A stretch of 64,000 nucleotides of DNA from Hydrococcus rivularis NIES-593 (lineage in GTDB: Bacteria; Cyanobacteriota; Cyanobacteriia; Cyanobacteriales; Microcystaceae), in assembly GCF_001904635.1 (NCBI RefSeq), contig NZ_MRCB01000002.1, positions 248,001-312,000 of the forward strand, written 5' to 3'. Positions 1 through 8,968 of the stretch are shown here, piece by piece. The notes under the pieces were generated by a model. The model did not search any database. It worked only from the letters and a program-made list of their open reading frames with translations, and was not told the origin of the DNA. Numbering within the stretch: the first letter of the stretch is position 1; each line of letters starts with the position of its first letter. Position numbers and translations under genes: made by a program.

Positions 1-417
1 GAAGTGACCGAAACGGGCTTGATGAACGAACACGAGGAAACGGCAGCGACGATTCTCGCTGAAATCAAAGAATTAGGCGTGCAGTTATCGCTAGATGATT
101 TTGGGACGGGATATTCGTCGCTCAGTTGCATCCATTCTTTTCCCATTGATACGCTTAAGCTCGATCGCTCCTTCGTGAATAATATGCATATTGCTAGCAA
201 GAATATGGACATCGTTCGAGCGATCGTTACTTTAGCACGCAGTTTGGGCATAAAAGTGACCGCAGAAGGCGTGGAAACCGCCAAACAACTGGCACAGTTA
301 CAAATCCTCAAATGCGATTGCGCGCAAGGCTATTTCTTTTCTAAACCGCTGGCACCAGAAGCTGTAACCGATTGGATAGCCAGAAATTTCCCAGAAATTG
401 TGAGAAAGTTTGCTTAA
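1..417 (+). CDS. EAL-domain protein, C-terminal part (c-di-GMP phosphodiesterase)
   Basis: The gene enters from the left edge, so only the last 138 residues are visible, and the frame is open from base 1. It reads EVTETG (the E-I/L-T-E strand), DDFGTGYSS (loop 6), TLKLDRSF (catalytic Lys and Asp), TAEGVET and the closing QGYFFSKP, all standard for a catalytically competent EAL domain that hydrolyses c-di-GMP to pGpG. Any N-terminal sensor or GGDEF domain lies outside the window. It heads a run of c-di-GMP genes ending near 12.8 kb. The family call is certain; the complete architecture is unknown. Confidence 0.95.
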   Translation, partial: EVTETGLMNEHEETAATILAEIKELGVQLSLDDFGTGYSSLSCIHSFPIDTLKLDRSFVNNMHIASKNMDIVRAIVTLARSLGIKVTAEGVETAKQLAQLQILKCDCAQGYFFSKPLAPEAVTDWIARNFPEIVRKFA

Positions 418-639
418 CAATTGGGCAATACCATTAACTTCCCTACAACACCATTGCCAATTGCCAATTGGATTGTCCCCATTTGAATTTCTACTATTTT
501 CCCTTTTTTTCTACTATTTTCCACAATTGGGATCGGAAATTTTCCCAATTGGAGTGGGACTGACATCCTCAAGCGATCGCAATAGCCTTAAAAAAAGGTT
601 AATAGAGCCTCATAAAAATTTCACTAACAGGAGTGAGAA

Positions 640-1026
640 ATGAAAAGAGGACAAAAAATCACCTTGTTCGCTCCGGCGATCGTTGCCACTGGCATCCTAG
701 GAACTATTTTATTGCCATCTCAACCTGCTCGTGCCGATCTAATTAAGGATACTGCTGTAGGAGCAGCTACCGGAGTCGTTGCTGGAGAAATTCTCGATCG
801 ACGAAGCAGTACCTGGAAAAATGCGGTAGGAGGGGCGGCAGCGGGCGCAGCAGTCAGCGCGACGCATAATCGCAATAGCGGTACCCTTCCGAGTCTGATT
901 CAAGATGCCGCAGTTGGGGCAGCAGCTAATGCAGTAACTGGCGAAATTACAAACAATAGCTCGCTAGGGAATAATGCCATCAAAGGAGCAGTCACTGGTG
1001 TAATTGTCAACGTCACTAAAGACTGA
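640..1026 (+). CDS. Exported glycine-zipper protein, function unknown
   Basis: A 128-aa protein with an N-terminal signal peptide: Lys/Arg start, hydrophobic stretch to about residue 25, and a likely cut after ARA before Asp33. The mature part holds repeated Gly/Ala-rich zipper segments (AVGAATGVVAGEI, AVGGAAAGAAVS, AVGAAANAVTGEI, AIKGAVTGVIVN), the pattern seen in small outer-membrane or periplasmic glycine-zipper proteins. The start is supported by a GGAG ribosome site 7 bases before ATG. It stands alone between the EAL gene and a foldback element. I recognise no specific function; a role in membrane association is inference from the repeats. Confidence 0.75.
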   Translation: MKRGQKITLFAPAIVATGILGTILLPSQPARADLIKDTAVGAATGVVAGEILDRRSSTWKNAVGGAAAGAAVSATHNRNSGTLPSLIQDAAVGAAANAVTGEITNNSSLGNNAIKGAVTGVIVNVTKD

Positions 1027-1043
1027 GTTCTAATTTCTTTATA

Positions 1044-1215
1044 GGGTGACTGCCGGTTGAGTGACAAATCTTTGTCCCCTCATCCCTAAATCCCTTCTCC
1101 CACAAAGAGCGAAGGGACTTCAGGTAAAAGCCTTAATTGGAAAGTCCCTCTCTCGCTCTGGGAGAGGAGTTGGGGTGAGGGCGATTTGAGTTGGGTTACT
1201 CAACCAGGGGTGACT
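1044..1215. mobile_element. MITE-like foldback element
   Basis: About 150 bp of non-coding sequence bounded by an 11-bp inverted repeat with one mismatch: GGTTGAGTGAC at 1055-1065 and GTTACTCAACC at 1195-1205. The interior is itself a large imperfect palindrome: CCCTCATCCC at about 1078 pairs with GGGGTGAGGG at about 1174, and AGGGACTT pairs with AAGTCCCT. The octamer GGGTGACT sits just outside both ends (1044-1051 and 1208-1215) and looks like a target duplication. There is no coding capacity. All pairing was done by eye. Confidence 0.6.
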
Positions 1216-1295
1216 AACGAGTCAATTCCCCTTACGGGGGTCGATCGTTAAAAAGCTAATTTGAAGACCGTTGGGAATTTATTTGTGCATAATAG

Positions 1296-1330
1296 CCTGC
1301 CTGACTTAATACAGTTGTGGCAGGTTTTTT
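1296..1330 (+). terminator. Rho-independent terminator-like hairpin
   Basis: CCTGCC (1296-1301) pairs with GGCAGG (1319-1324) around an 18-base loop and is followed directly by six T. It would end transcripts coming from the left, before the glycosyltransferase pair. The rest of the 1027-1460 gap holds the foldback element and no ORF I would support. Confidence 0.45.
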
Positions 1331-1460
1331 CGTAATCCTAGCCCATTCTGGTTAAAATTCAATTGGCATGCAACTCAAAAGGCAAATCAACAAAACTCGG
1401 TCACAATTTCTCAAGTTGACTGAATTAGCTAAACTAAATTGGGGCTTGTAATTTAGATTT

Positions 1461-2456
1461 ATGGATGGAATTTGTACCTTAGCTAACGACCGAGTTTACG
1501 ACCAACTAATTGCTTTACTTAATAGCATTGAAGCCAATTCAGATTCGGAAACTCCTGTTTGTGTCTATCCTTACGACGATAATACCGAAAAAATTGCGGC
1601 TGAGATAGCTAAGCGCCCTAATGTCCAATTGTACGACGATCGCAGCTCGATCGAAAAATGGGATAATTTTGCTCGCTCTGTTTGGGATACTCATCCGACT
1701 GCGCGAGAGCGTTGGGCTAAAGTAGGAAGTACGGGGTATCATCGCTTTGGCACCCATCGGCGCTATTGTGCATTCGATGCTCCTTTCGATCGCTTTCTTT
1801 ACATGGATGCCGATACCTTACTCTTAGATTCGGTTGACTCGATCTTTGCCCGACTCGATCGCGACGATTGTATTGTTTATGACTTTCAGTATAAAGATCC
1901 TACACACGTTTACGAACTTTCCTCGGCTAAGTTAACAGAAATTTTTCCAACACAAAGAATTAAATCTGAAATTTTTTGTTCGGGATTTTATGCCTCTAAA
2001 AAAGATTTATTTGACGAAGAGAGAAAAAATTGGTTGCTCGATCGCCTCAAATCTGGAGAAGCAGAAATTCTCTATCCCATGGCTCCCGATCAAACTTTGA
2101 TTAACTATATGATGATGCGATCGGGATATTCGATTTATAATTTTGCTCTCCAGCTACCCAAAAATAAAAGAACGGGATGCAGCATCACTTCCAGGCATTT
2201 TAAAAGTAGAAATAACTTGCTCTACGATAAAGGCAATCGCTTGACTTATTTACACTATATTGGGATTCACTCTAGAGTCTTTGCTCAAGTCGGTGCGGGA
2301 GAAAATCTGAGCTTTCCCTATCGAGATATTTTCTTGTATTACCGCTATCTTTACGAACCAGAACAACGTCCCAATTTTAATGAGAAAGCGAAACCTTATC
2401 GACAATCTCCCAATCTGGCTAAAAAAATCTTGAAAAAATTAGGATTGACATTTTGA
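1461..2456 (+). CDS. GT8-like glycosyltransferase (first of a pair)
   Basis: A 331-aa cytosolic protein without membrane segments. The N-terminus (GICTLANDRVYDQLIALLNS) and the YMDADTLLLDS block with D116-x-D118 are typical of GT-A enzymes of the GT8 kind, where the DxD motif holds the metal and the nucleotide-sugar. HYIG near residue 268 matches the late metal-ligand His region. It resembles cyanobacterial proteins I recall being grouped as Npun_R2821/Npun_R2823 family, but I cannot check that. The downstream gene is a paralogue that follows after 10 bases, so the two are likely co-transcribed. Sugar donor and acceptor are unknown. No clear ribosome site precedes the ATG. Confidence 0.75.
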   Translation: MDGICTLANDRVYDQLIALLNSIEANSDSETPVCVYPYDDNTEKIAAEIAKRPNVQLYDDRSSIEKWDNFARSVWDTHPTARERWAKVGSTGYHRFGTHRRYCAFDAPFDRFLYMDADTLLLDSVDSIFARLDRDDCIVYDFQYKDPTHVYELSSAKLTEIFPTQRIKSEIFCSGFYASKKDLFDEERKNWLLDRLKSGEAEILYPMAPDQTLINYMMMRSGYSIYNFALQLPKNKRTGCSITSRHFKSRNNLLYDKGNRLTYLHYIGIHSRVFAQVGAGENLSFPYRDIFLYYRYLYEPEQRPNFNEKAKPYRQSPNLAKKILKKLGLTF

Positions 2457-2466
2457 GGTCAAATAG

Positions 2467-3399
2467 ATGAATCGCGGAATTTATATAGTTGCTAATGATA
2501 AAGTTATCGATAATGCGATCGCACTCCTAAATAGTATCCGCTATCATGACAGAGATGTCTCCGTTTTCTTGATTCCTTTCAACGAACAGTATAAAAAAGT
2601 CGCTAATATTCTCAAACAGAAGCATAATGTAGAAATTTTTCCCGATTTAGATTTCCTGGAAAAATTTACGCAAAAAGTTGGAGAAATTTTCGATAGAGAT
2701 TTTTTAAATAATCCCAATAAAATGCGAAAACTCGTTCAGTGGTTTGGACCACTAAATGAATTCCTTTATATCGATACAGATATTCTAGTTTTTGAAAAAA
2801 TTGTTGATATTTTAAACTATTTATCTGAATGCGAGTTTGTTTGCTGCGATTATCACTATAAAAAAAGACAACTAGCCGATATTTTTTCTTCTGTAGTTAA
2901 AGAGCAAGGAATCTTTAGCGATCGCGAATTAGAAGATGTTTTTAATAGCGGCTTCTGGGCATCTAAAAAAGGAATATTTTCAGAATCTCAACTATATGAA
3001 TTATTACAAGAATGCGCTCAACATCGAGAATATTTTGACTTTTCTTACAAGACAACCGATCAACCCATTCTTAATTATATTATTCTCAAAACAACACAAA
3101 AAAGGCTGAATTTAGTTAAAATTTCCGATAAAGAACCCGGTAGCTGGGCAGGTTCCCAACATTTTACAGAAAAAGATCATATTTTATATGACGGAGAGAA
3201 TCGATTGAGATACCTTCACTGGGCAGGGATGCCCATGATCCCTGGCAGTGCTTATCGAGAACTCTGGGAATACTATCGTTATTTGGGAGAAACAAAACCA
3301 CCTCAAGTTGTTGTGCCACCTCAACAAGAAAGTCAGTGGCAAAAATTCGTCACTCGAATTAAACAACAAATTAAAAAAGCGATCGGCAAGCGAAAATGA
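2467..3399 (+). CDS. GT8-like glycosyltransferase (second of a pair)
   Basis: A 310-aa paralogue of the preceding gene. It shares the IYIVANDKVIDNAIALLNSI start, the FLYIDTDILVF block with D103-x-D105, the FNSGFWASK segment (FCSGFYASK in the partner) and the RYLHWAG segment near residue 255. The tail is Lys/Gln-rich and basic (IKQQIKKAIGKRK), possibly for membrane or partner contact. GAGG lies 8 bases before the ATG, and the gap from the upstream stop is 10 bases, which supports one operon. The two copies have diverged strongly, which suggests different substrates or an obligate pair; that is inference. Confidence 0.72.
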   Translation: MNRGIYIVANDKVIDNAIALLNSIRYHDRDVSVFLIPFNEQYKKVANILKQKHNVEIFPDLDFLEKFTQKVGEIFDRDFLNNPNKMRKLVQWFGPLNEFLYIDTDILVFEKIVDILNYLSECEFVCCDYHYKKRQLADIFSSVVKEQGIFSDRELEDVFNSGFWASKKGIFSESQLYELLQECAQHREYFDFSYKTTDQPILNYIILKTTQKRLNLVKISDKEPGSWAGSQHFTEKDHILYDGENRLRYLHWAGMPMIPGSAYRELWEYYRYLGETKPPQVVVPPQQESQWQKFVTRIKQQIKKAIGKRK

Positions 3400-3436
3400 G
3401 AATTAAGCGACGAAAGAAGCTTAGACGTGCGGAGTG

Positions 3437-4357
3437 TCAATCTATGGGCACGACATCGTGGAAATGGTTGTAGTCGATGTAGCGATCGCCATTGGGAGCG
3501 TCGCGAATCACATCGACAAATCGATTGTTCCAAAGAATGTCTTGAGCGGCATAGATGTGACGGGAGTGAATCGCCTGAGCGACGGTTTCATCGATTCCAC
3601 TGAGCGAGATGACGAGAGTCGTTTGATTTTCAAATAAAGAGTCTGGCGTAGCGCCATAGAGAGGGCTATTTTCATCGATCTGGTGCATAGCAGCCCAAGT
3701 CAGCGCAAAACTCGGCGATCGGTGTCTCAGCAGCTTGAGATCGTAGATCCGACGCATAAATTGCCCTTCGCTACTGATTTCGTCTCGCATGAGATAAACC
3801 TGTAACTGCGCTTCTAAAATCAGGTTGCGGCGCTGATTAGCCGCCCGAAACATGAGAGTGGGAACGCCATCGTAGGGCGTAATTACGGCAACGCGGCTAA
3901 AGAGAACGCGAGCTGTAGGCAAGGAAAATCGGGCAAAGGCAAGTCCGGTAACGACGGCGATGGTTAATAAACTCGTAATTGCTGATAGTGTGACGATGAT
4001 ATTGGCGTAAGTGGTTTTTGGCGCGATGACACCATAGCCAATCGATGCCAAGGTATGCACGCTGAAGAAAAATGCATCCTCAAAAGATCCCGGACGCGCC
4101 CCCTCCAAACAATCTCCACCTGCCAGATATAACAGCGCAAAAAGGGCATTGAGGACAATATAGGCGATCGCGACGATCGCAATAAATCCCCACCAGGGAA
4201 TGGTCAGCATCATGTGATAGGGATCGCGCCAGTAGGAATACCAAGCGCCAAGACCAACTATTTGAAAGCGCCCGTCTTGGATTTGAATTTTAACGACTGG
4301 AAGCCGACGCTGACGAGCTTTTGCGGAATTTCTCTCTTGTCGAGGTTTCATCATCAC
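3437..4357 (-). CDS. KirBac-type inward-rectifier potassium channel
   Basis: A 306-aa protein with the prokaryotic Kir layout: a basic N-terminal slide-helix region, TM1 at about 54-78, a pore helix at about 91-103, the selectivity filter S-I-G-Y-G (GYG at 107-109), TM2 at about 117-143, and a C-terminal immunoglobulin-like cytoplasmic domain including the ITPYDGVPTLMFRAANQR block typical of Kir channels. It would conduct K+ across the plasma membrane under control of its cytoplasmic domain. The frame opens at a GTG (4357) with two in-frame ATG codons immediately after; an AAGG lies right beside them, so the exact start is uncertain by 1-2 codons. It is convergent with the glycosyltransferase pair and divergent from the FHA gene at 4505. 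Confidence 0.9.
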   Translation of the reverse strand: MMMKPRQERNSAKARQRRLPVVKIQIQDGRFQIVGLGAWYSYWRDPYHMMLTIPWWGFIAIVAIAYIVLNALFALLYLAGGDCLEGARPGSFEDAFFFSVHTLASIGYGVIAPKTTYANIIVTLSAITSLLTIAVVTGLAFARFSLPTARVLFSRVAVITPYDGVPTLMFRAANQRRNLILEAQLQVYLMRDEISSEGQFMRRIYDLKLLRHRSPSFALTWAAMHQIDENSPLYGATPDSLFENQTTLVISLSGIDETVAQAIHSRHIYAAQDILWNNRFVDVIRDAPNGDRYIDYNHFHDVVPID

Positions 4358-4504
4358 CTTTGATTGCGATCGAAATCACGACGGGCGAGTGACAACTGTT
4401 GTTGAGGGAACCGTTTTTAGAGGGCATTCTCTTATTAATAAGCCAAATTTTAAGGCGCTAATGATTAAACAACCTCTAAACACCCGCTCTTAGGACAATA
4501 CAAG

Positions 4505-6631
4505 ATGTTAACCCTAGTAGACAACTTAAAAAAAGTTAACCACATCTTGGTGATTGATGCGCCCAATTTGAGACGGACGGTTTCTCTCGAACAGCCTATG
4601 TATTCAATTGGTCGGCAGACGAGCAACTCAATTGTCATTTTTTCTCAAAAGTTGTCTCGCAAACATGCCACTATTCTAAGGAAAAATGAAGATCGAGACA
4701 ACAGTCATTCATTTTGTATTATTGATGGAGATTTAGAGGGAAATAAAAGCAAGAATGGCATTTTCGTTAATGGGAGAAAATGTCTAGAGCATGAGCTTAA
4801 ACACGGAGATTTAATCAACCTATCTGACGACATTAGAATAAGTTATTATATTATTAATAACTCTTCCAATAATCTTAATGCCGATCGCTATAAAGATAGT
4901 CAACTAATCCCTGAAAAATCCACCTCTTTTAATATCTCTAGAGAGCAATTCAAACAAACTCAAGTTATTACAAAAACTGAGATAACTGAGATCGAAGGAG
5001 AAAATGATTACGAGCTAACTAAATTAGCATCTTTAGTTGAATTAAGTCCCAATCCAATTATTGAAATTGATTGGGAAGGTCAAATCACTTATCTAAATTC
5101 AGCAGCCAGTCTAAAATTTCCCGATATTTATAAAACCAAACTAGAGCATCCCATTCTCAAAGATTTACTGGAAAAGAATCAGCATCGCAACGGCAATTTA
5201 TTAATCCGAGAAGTCAAAGTTGAAGAAGAAGTCTTTGAACAACACGTTCACTACTTATCCGAAAGTAAACTGATTAGAAGCTACATTTTTGATATTACCG
5301 AACGGAAACGAATCGAAGAAATTTTGCAATATCAAGCGTTTCACGACGCGCTTACCGATTTGCCCAACCGCTCCTTCTTCCACGAACAGCTAGCACTGGC
5401 GATCGCCAATGCCCATCGCAATCAAACCCAAATGGCAGTCATCTTTCTCGATCTCGACTGTTTTAAGAACATCAATGACACCCTAGGACACAGCATCGGC
5501 GATCGCATTCTGCAACTATTTGCCAAACGCTTGAATGCCGGCTTGAGGGAGGGCGATACCATCGCGCGTTGGGGAGGCGATGAATTTACGATCCTGCTGC
5601 CCCACATTAAAAATGTTGAAGAAGCTGCCAAGCTTGCCGAGAGACTGCTCGGAGAAATCAAACAGCCCTTTGAAGTCGGCGAACACAAACTATATGTCAA
5701 GAGTAGCCTCGGCATTGCTATCTATCCTCAAGATGGAGAAGATCCCGAAACGCTGCTCAAAAATGCCGATGCCGCCCTCTATCGCAGTAAAGAACAAGGT
5801 CGCGATCGCTATCAGTTTTATAGCTCGACCATGACTTCTAAAGTCTCGGAATGGTTGCGACTAGAGCATCTGCTCCACCAAGCATTGGTCAATGAGGAAT
5901 TGTTCCTCGTCTACCAACCTCAACTCGATCTTGAGAGTGGCAAGATCTTTGGCATGGAAGCCCTTCTGCGCTGGCATAATCCAGAATTAGGGCTAGTCTC
6001 GCCAGCCAAATTTATCCCGCTAGCCGAAGACAACGGGCTGATCGTTCCTATCGGCGAATGGGCACTCTTGAGTGCCTGCGCTCAAATCAAAGCTTGGCAA
6101 TTACTAGGAATAGAACCGTTCAAGGTGTCGGTCAATCTCTCCGCCCGACAATTCCAAAACGCCAACCTAGTAGAGATGGTGACGCAAATCTTACAAGAGA
6201 CAGAAATAGATCCTCAATGGCTGGAATTAGAAATTACAGAAACCACCATCATGCAAAATGTCAATTTTGCGCGTCAGGCACTGGAGAAATTGCAGCAAAT
6301 CGGCGTTCGCATCTCTCTAGATGATTTCGGAACCGGATACTCCTCTCTCGGCTATCTCAAACAATTTCCCTTCCATACCCTCAAAATCGACCAATCTTTT
6401 GTCCGCGATCTTAAGGAAAATTCTCGCGATACAGCAATTATTTCAGCAGTCATCGCTCTAGGACGCGGACTCAATCTGCGCGTCATTGCCGAAGGCGTAG
6501 AAACCCAGCAACAACTGGAATTACTGCGGAATCTGCAATGCGAAGCCATACAGGGATATTGGTTAAGCAAACCCTTAATTGCCGCAGAGGTAGTTAACTT
6601 TCTGACTTGTCACGCCAAAATGGCGGGGTAA
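4505..6631 (+). CDS. FHA-PAS-GGDEF-EAL c-di-GMP turnover protein (copy 1)
   Basis: A 708-aa cytoplasmic signalling protein. The FHA domain (about 15-115) has the phosphothreonine-binding pattern GRQTSNSIVI...LSRKHA and NGIFVNG. A PAS fold follows (about 175-265), then a diguanylate cyclase domain with GGDEF at 357-361 and an inhibitory RxxD site (REGD) five residues before it, then an EAL domain with E485 of EAL, NLSARQF, LEITET, DDFGTGYSS, K627-I-D629 and AEGVET. Both catalytic domains look intact, so the protein could make and break c-di-GMP. The FHA domain ties it to a Ser/Thr kinase, though none lies in this window. It is followed after 47 bases by a paralogue lacking the PAS domain. Confidence 0.93.
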   Translation: MLTLVDNLKKVNHILVIDAPNLRRTVSLEQPMYSIGRQTSNSIVIFSQKLSRKHATILRKNEDRDNSHSFCIIDGDLEGNKSKNGIFVNGRKCLEHELKHGDLINLSDDIRISYYIINNSSNNLNADRYKDSQLIPEKSTSFNISREQFKQTQVITKTEITEIEGENDYELTKLASLVELSPNPIIEIDWEGQITYLNSAASLKFPDIYKTKLEHPILKDLLEKNQHRNGNLLIREVKVEEEVFEQHVHYLSESKLIRSYIFDITERKRIEEILQYQAFHDALTDLPNRSFFHEQLALAIANAHRNQTQMAVIFLDLDCFKNINDTLGHSIGDRILQLFAKRLNAGLREGDTIARWGGDEFTILLPHIKNVEEAAKLAERLLGEIKQPFEVGEHKLYVKSSLGIAIYPQDGEDPETLLKNADAALYRSKEQGRDRYQFYSSTMTSKVSEWLRLEHLLHQALVNEELFLVYQPQLDLESGKIFGMEALLRWHNPELGLVSPAKFIPLAEDNGLIVPIGEWALLSACAQIKAWQLLGIEPFKVSVNLSARQFQNANLVEMVTQILQETEIDPQWLELEITETTIMQNVNFARQALEKLQQIGVRISLDDFGTGYSSLGYLKQFPFHTLKIDQSFVRDLKENSRDTAIISAVIALGRGLNLRVIAEGVETQQQLELLRNLQCEAIQGYWLSKPLIAAEVVNFLTCHAKMAG

Positions 6632-6678
6632 TTTTAAATTCACCAATACACAAACTATTTATTAATAGAAAGGTAAAC

Positions 6679-8505
6679 ATGGTTAACTCTCAGGCAGGTT
6701 CTCATATTCTCGTGATCGAAGACGAAAAATACAGAAGAACGATTTCTCTCGAAGAGGCGACCTACTCTATGGGTCGTCATAAGAGCAATGCGATCGTGCT
6801 CAACTCTAAGCAAGCCTCTCGCAAACACGCCACTTTAATCAGAAGACTCAACACCAAAACGAATAGTTACTCCTACTGGATTTTGGACGGCGATTTAGAG
6901 GGAAATAAGAGCGTCAATGGCGTATTTGTTAATGGAGAAAAATGCCTCGTCAAAGAACTCAAAAATGGCGATTTAATTAACTTCGGTTGTAACGTTAACG
7001 CTAGCTATCACTGTACGACTAATGGGTCCGATACTTTCATCAATATAGAGCGCTTCAGAAACGGCAATGGTACTTTAAACGAACGAACCATAGGCGAGGT
7101 AACTGCCGTGAAGCCTAGAGAGATAACCTCATTCAAATCGACTTTGCGTGCAACTCTGACCCTGAGTGACGATCGCCAAGACAATTTGAGTAGCAAAGAA
7201 ACCATTCAAGAACAGGCGTTTCGCGATCCTCTCACCGATTTACCCAACCGAACCCTGTTTCACGAGTATCTCTCTATCGCCCTCTCCAATGCTAAGAGAA
7301 ATCAAAATCTAGTCGGCGTTGTTTTGCTCGATCTCGATAGCTTCAAACAAATTAACGATGGCTTCGGCTATCCCATCGGCGACCAGTTATTAAAATGCTG
7401 TGCCGACCGTCTCAACTCCTGTTTTCGCTCTGGCGATATCGTCGCCCGCTGGGGAGGCGATGAGTTTGCCATACTTCTGCCTCGCATCAGCCATATCGAG
7501 GATGTCAGCAAAATCGGTCAAAGAATTTTAGAGATCCTCCAACAGCCATTTGAAGTGTCCGGTCAGAAACTTCAGCTAAGAAGCCAAATGGGGGTAGCCC
7601 TCTATCCTCAAGACGGGCAAGATGTCAGCACGATTGTAGAACAAGCGACAGCCAATCTGCGCCAAAATAAAGAGCGAAAGATAGATGGTTCTGCCTCGCA
7701 GGGTTCGACGGTAGATCCCAAGGCAGCTCAGCTATTTAAGGCGAAGAATGTCCTATCTCAAGCGCTGGTACAAGAAGAGTTTTCCCTGTGCTATCAACCG
7801 CAAGTCAACATCAGCAGCGGCGAAATTCATGGCATGGAAGCTCTCCTGCGCTGGAAGCATCCTCGCTTCGGACAAGTATCGCCCAGCAAATTTATCCCTC
7901 TAGCCGAAGAAACCGATCTCATTATCCCTATTGGCAAATGGGTTCTCAAGACTGCCTGCATTCAAAATCAAGCTTGGCAGAAAATCGGCTTACCTGCTGT
8001 GCCCGTCTCAGTTAACCTCTCGCCCCGACAATTGCAACACCCAGATCTCGTCAAAATGGTGGGACAAGTTTTGGATGAAACGGGACTCGCCCCTCATTGG
8101 CTGGAGCTAGAAATTACAGAAGCTGCCCTGATGCAAGACTTAGAGTTAGCCAGGAAAGTAATGCGAGAGCTACAACAGCTAGGCGTTAGCATCTCAATGG
8201 ATGATTTTGGGATCGGCTGTTCTTCTCTGGGCTACCTGAAACAACTTCCCTTCCATACCCTCAAAATTGCTCAGTCTTTTGTACGAGAACTCAAAGATGA
8301 CTCCCAAGATGCGGCGCTGCTGTCGGCTTTAATTACCCTGGGGCGCAGTTTGAATTTAAGAGTAGTTGCAGAAGGCGTAGAGACCGAGCAGCAAGTCGAA
8401 CTCCTGCGCAGCTTACATTGCGAGGAAATGCAGGGTTATCGGTTCAGCAAACCGCTTCAAGCCGAAGAAGCTGCTAAATTTCTAGCCCTGAGTCCCATCG
8501 TATAA
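6679..8505 (+). CDS. FHA-GGDEF-EAL protein (copy 2), EAL domain degenerate
   Basis: A 608-aa paralogue of the preceding protein: FHA (GRHKSNAIVL, SRKHA, NGVFVNG), no PAS domain, a GGDEF domain with GGDEF at 259-263 and an intact RxxD site (RSGD), then EAL with E387, NLSPRQL, LEITEA and D508-D509. Two departures stand out. The loop-6 signature reads DDFGIGCSS instead of DDFGTGYSS, and the catalytic K-x-D is K529-I-A531, so an Asp needed for metal and substrate binding in characterised EAL enzymes is replaced by Ala. The cyclase may therefore work while the phosphodiesterase is impaired or acts as a sensor. I chose the ATG at 6679 because of AAAGG 5 bases upstream and homology starting there; the frame itself opens at 6607 inside the upstream gene. 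Confidence 0.92.
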   Translation: MVNSQAGSHILVIEDEKYRRTISLEEATYSMGRHKSNAIVLNSKQASRKHATLIRRLNTKTNSYSYWILDGDLEGNKSVNGVFVNGEKCLVKELKNGDLINFGCNVNASYHCTTNGSDTFINIERFRNGNGTLNERTIGEVTAVKPREITSFKSTLRATLTLSDDRQDNLSSKETIQEQAFRDPLTDLPNRTLFHEYLSIALSNAKRNQNLVGVVLLDLDSFKQINDGFGYPIGDQLLKCCADRLNSCFRSGDIVARWGGDEFAILLPRISHIEDVSKIGQRILEILQQPFEVSGQKLQLRSQMGVALYPQDGQDVSTIVEQATANLRQNKERKIDGSASQGSTVDPKAAQLFKAKNVLSQALVQEEFSLCYQPQVNISSGEIHGMEALLRWKHPRFGQVSPSKFIPLAEETDLIIPIGKWVLKTACIQNQAWQKIGLPAVPVSVNLSPRQLQHPDLVKMVGQVLDETGLAPHWLELEITEAALMQDLELARKVMRELQQLGVSISMDDFGIGCSSLGYLKQLPFHTLKIAQSFVRELKDDSQDAALLSALITLGRSLNLRVVAEGVETEQQVELLRSLHCEEMQGYRFSKPLQAEEAAKFLALSPIV

Positions 8506-8654
8506 AATCGTATAAAAGAATAGTAGGGGTATGCCAGGGCTATTTCATTCTAGTAGCCAGAGAATTTCTTCTCTGGCTAAGAGGCTAAAGTCCACTTAGA
8601 TCTTGCACCATTCTCAACAATCGCCGGGGAATTAATTTCTCGTCTCATATACTA

Positions 8655-8792
8655 ATATTAAATCCGGTTGAATGACCACAATAACAAGTAGTGCGATCCG
8701 TCCTCTTGGGCACTGCGCTTGACGCAAACGTCCCGCTCGCGACTCCTGTTGGTCGCACTATATACTATGACTAATTAAACGGATTTGATATA
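8655..8792. repeat. Foldback element with ATATYAAATCCG ends
   Basis: The left end ATATTAAATCCGGTT (from 8655) pairs with the right end whose reverse complement is ATATCAAATCCGTTT (8778-8792). Inside them, AGTGCGATC near 8690 pairs with GGTCGCACT near 8752. No ORF is present. A single copy of the same end sequence recurs at 56347-56361. The element takes up part of the 463-base gap at 8506-8968; the remainder contains no gene I can support, but should carry the promoter of the histidine kinase at 8969. Confidence 0.5.
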
Positions 8793-8968
8793 GGTCGATT
8801 AAAATCGACTCAAACACTTATGCAGTCGTCTTTAGACGACTTTAGATATGAGGCAGCGATAGAACATCGCTGACTGTGACGAAGATCTCATTCGTCCTCT
8901 TTTCAACTCTCAGTCCTTTAAACTGAAGTGTCGCACGATTGAGTTAGCCGAATAGACAAGCTAACAAA

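Noticed and set aside
410-643. 77-codon open frame between the EAL gene and the glycine-zipper gene
   Set aside because: Composition is low-complexity Phe/Leu from T-rich DNA, it overlaps both neighbours and has no ribosome site.
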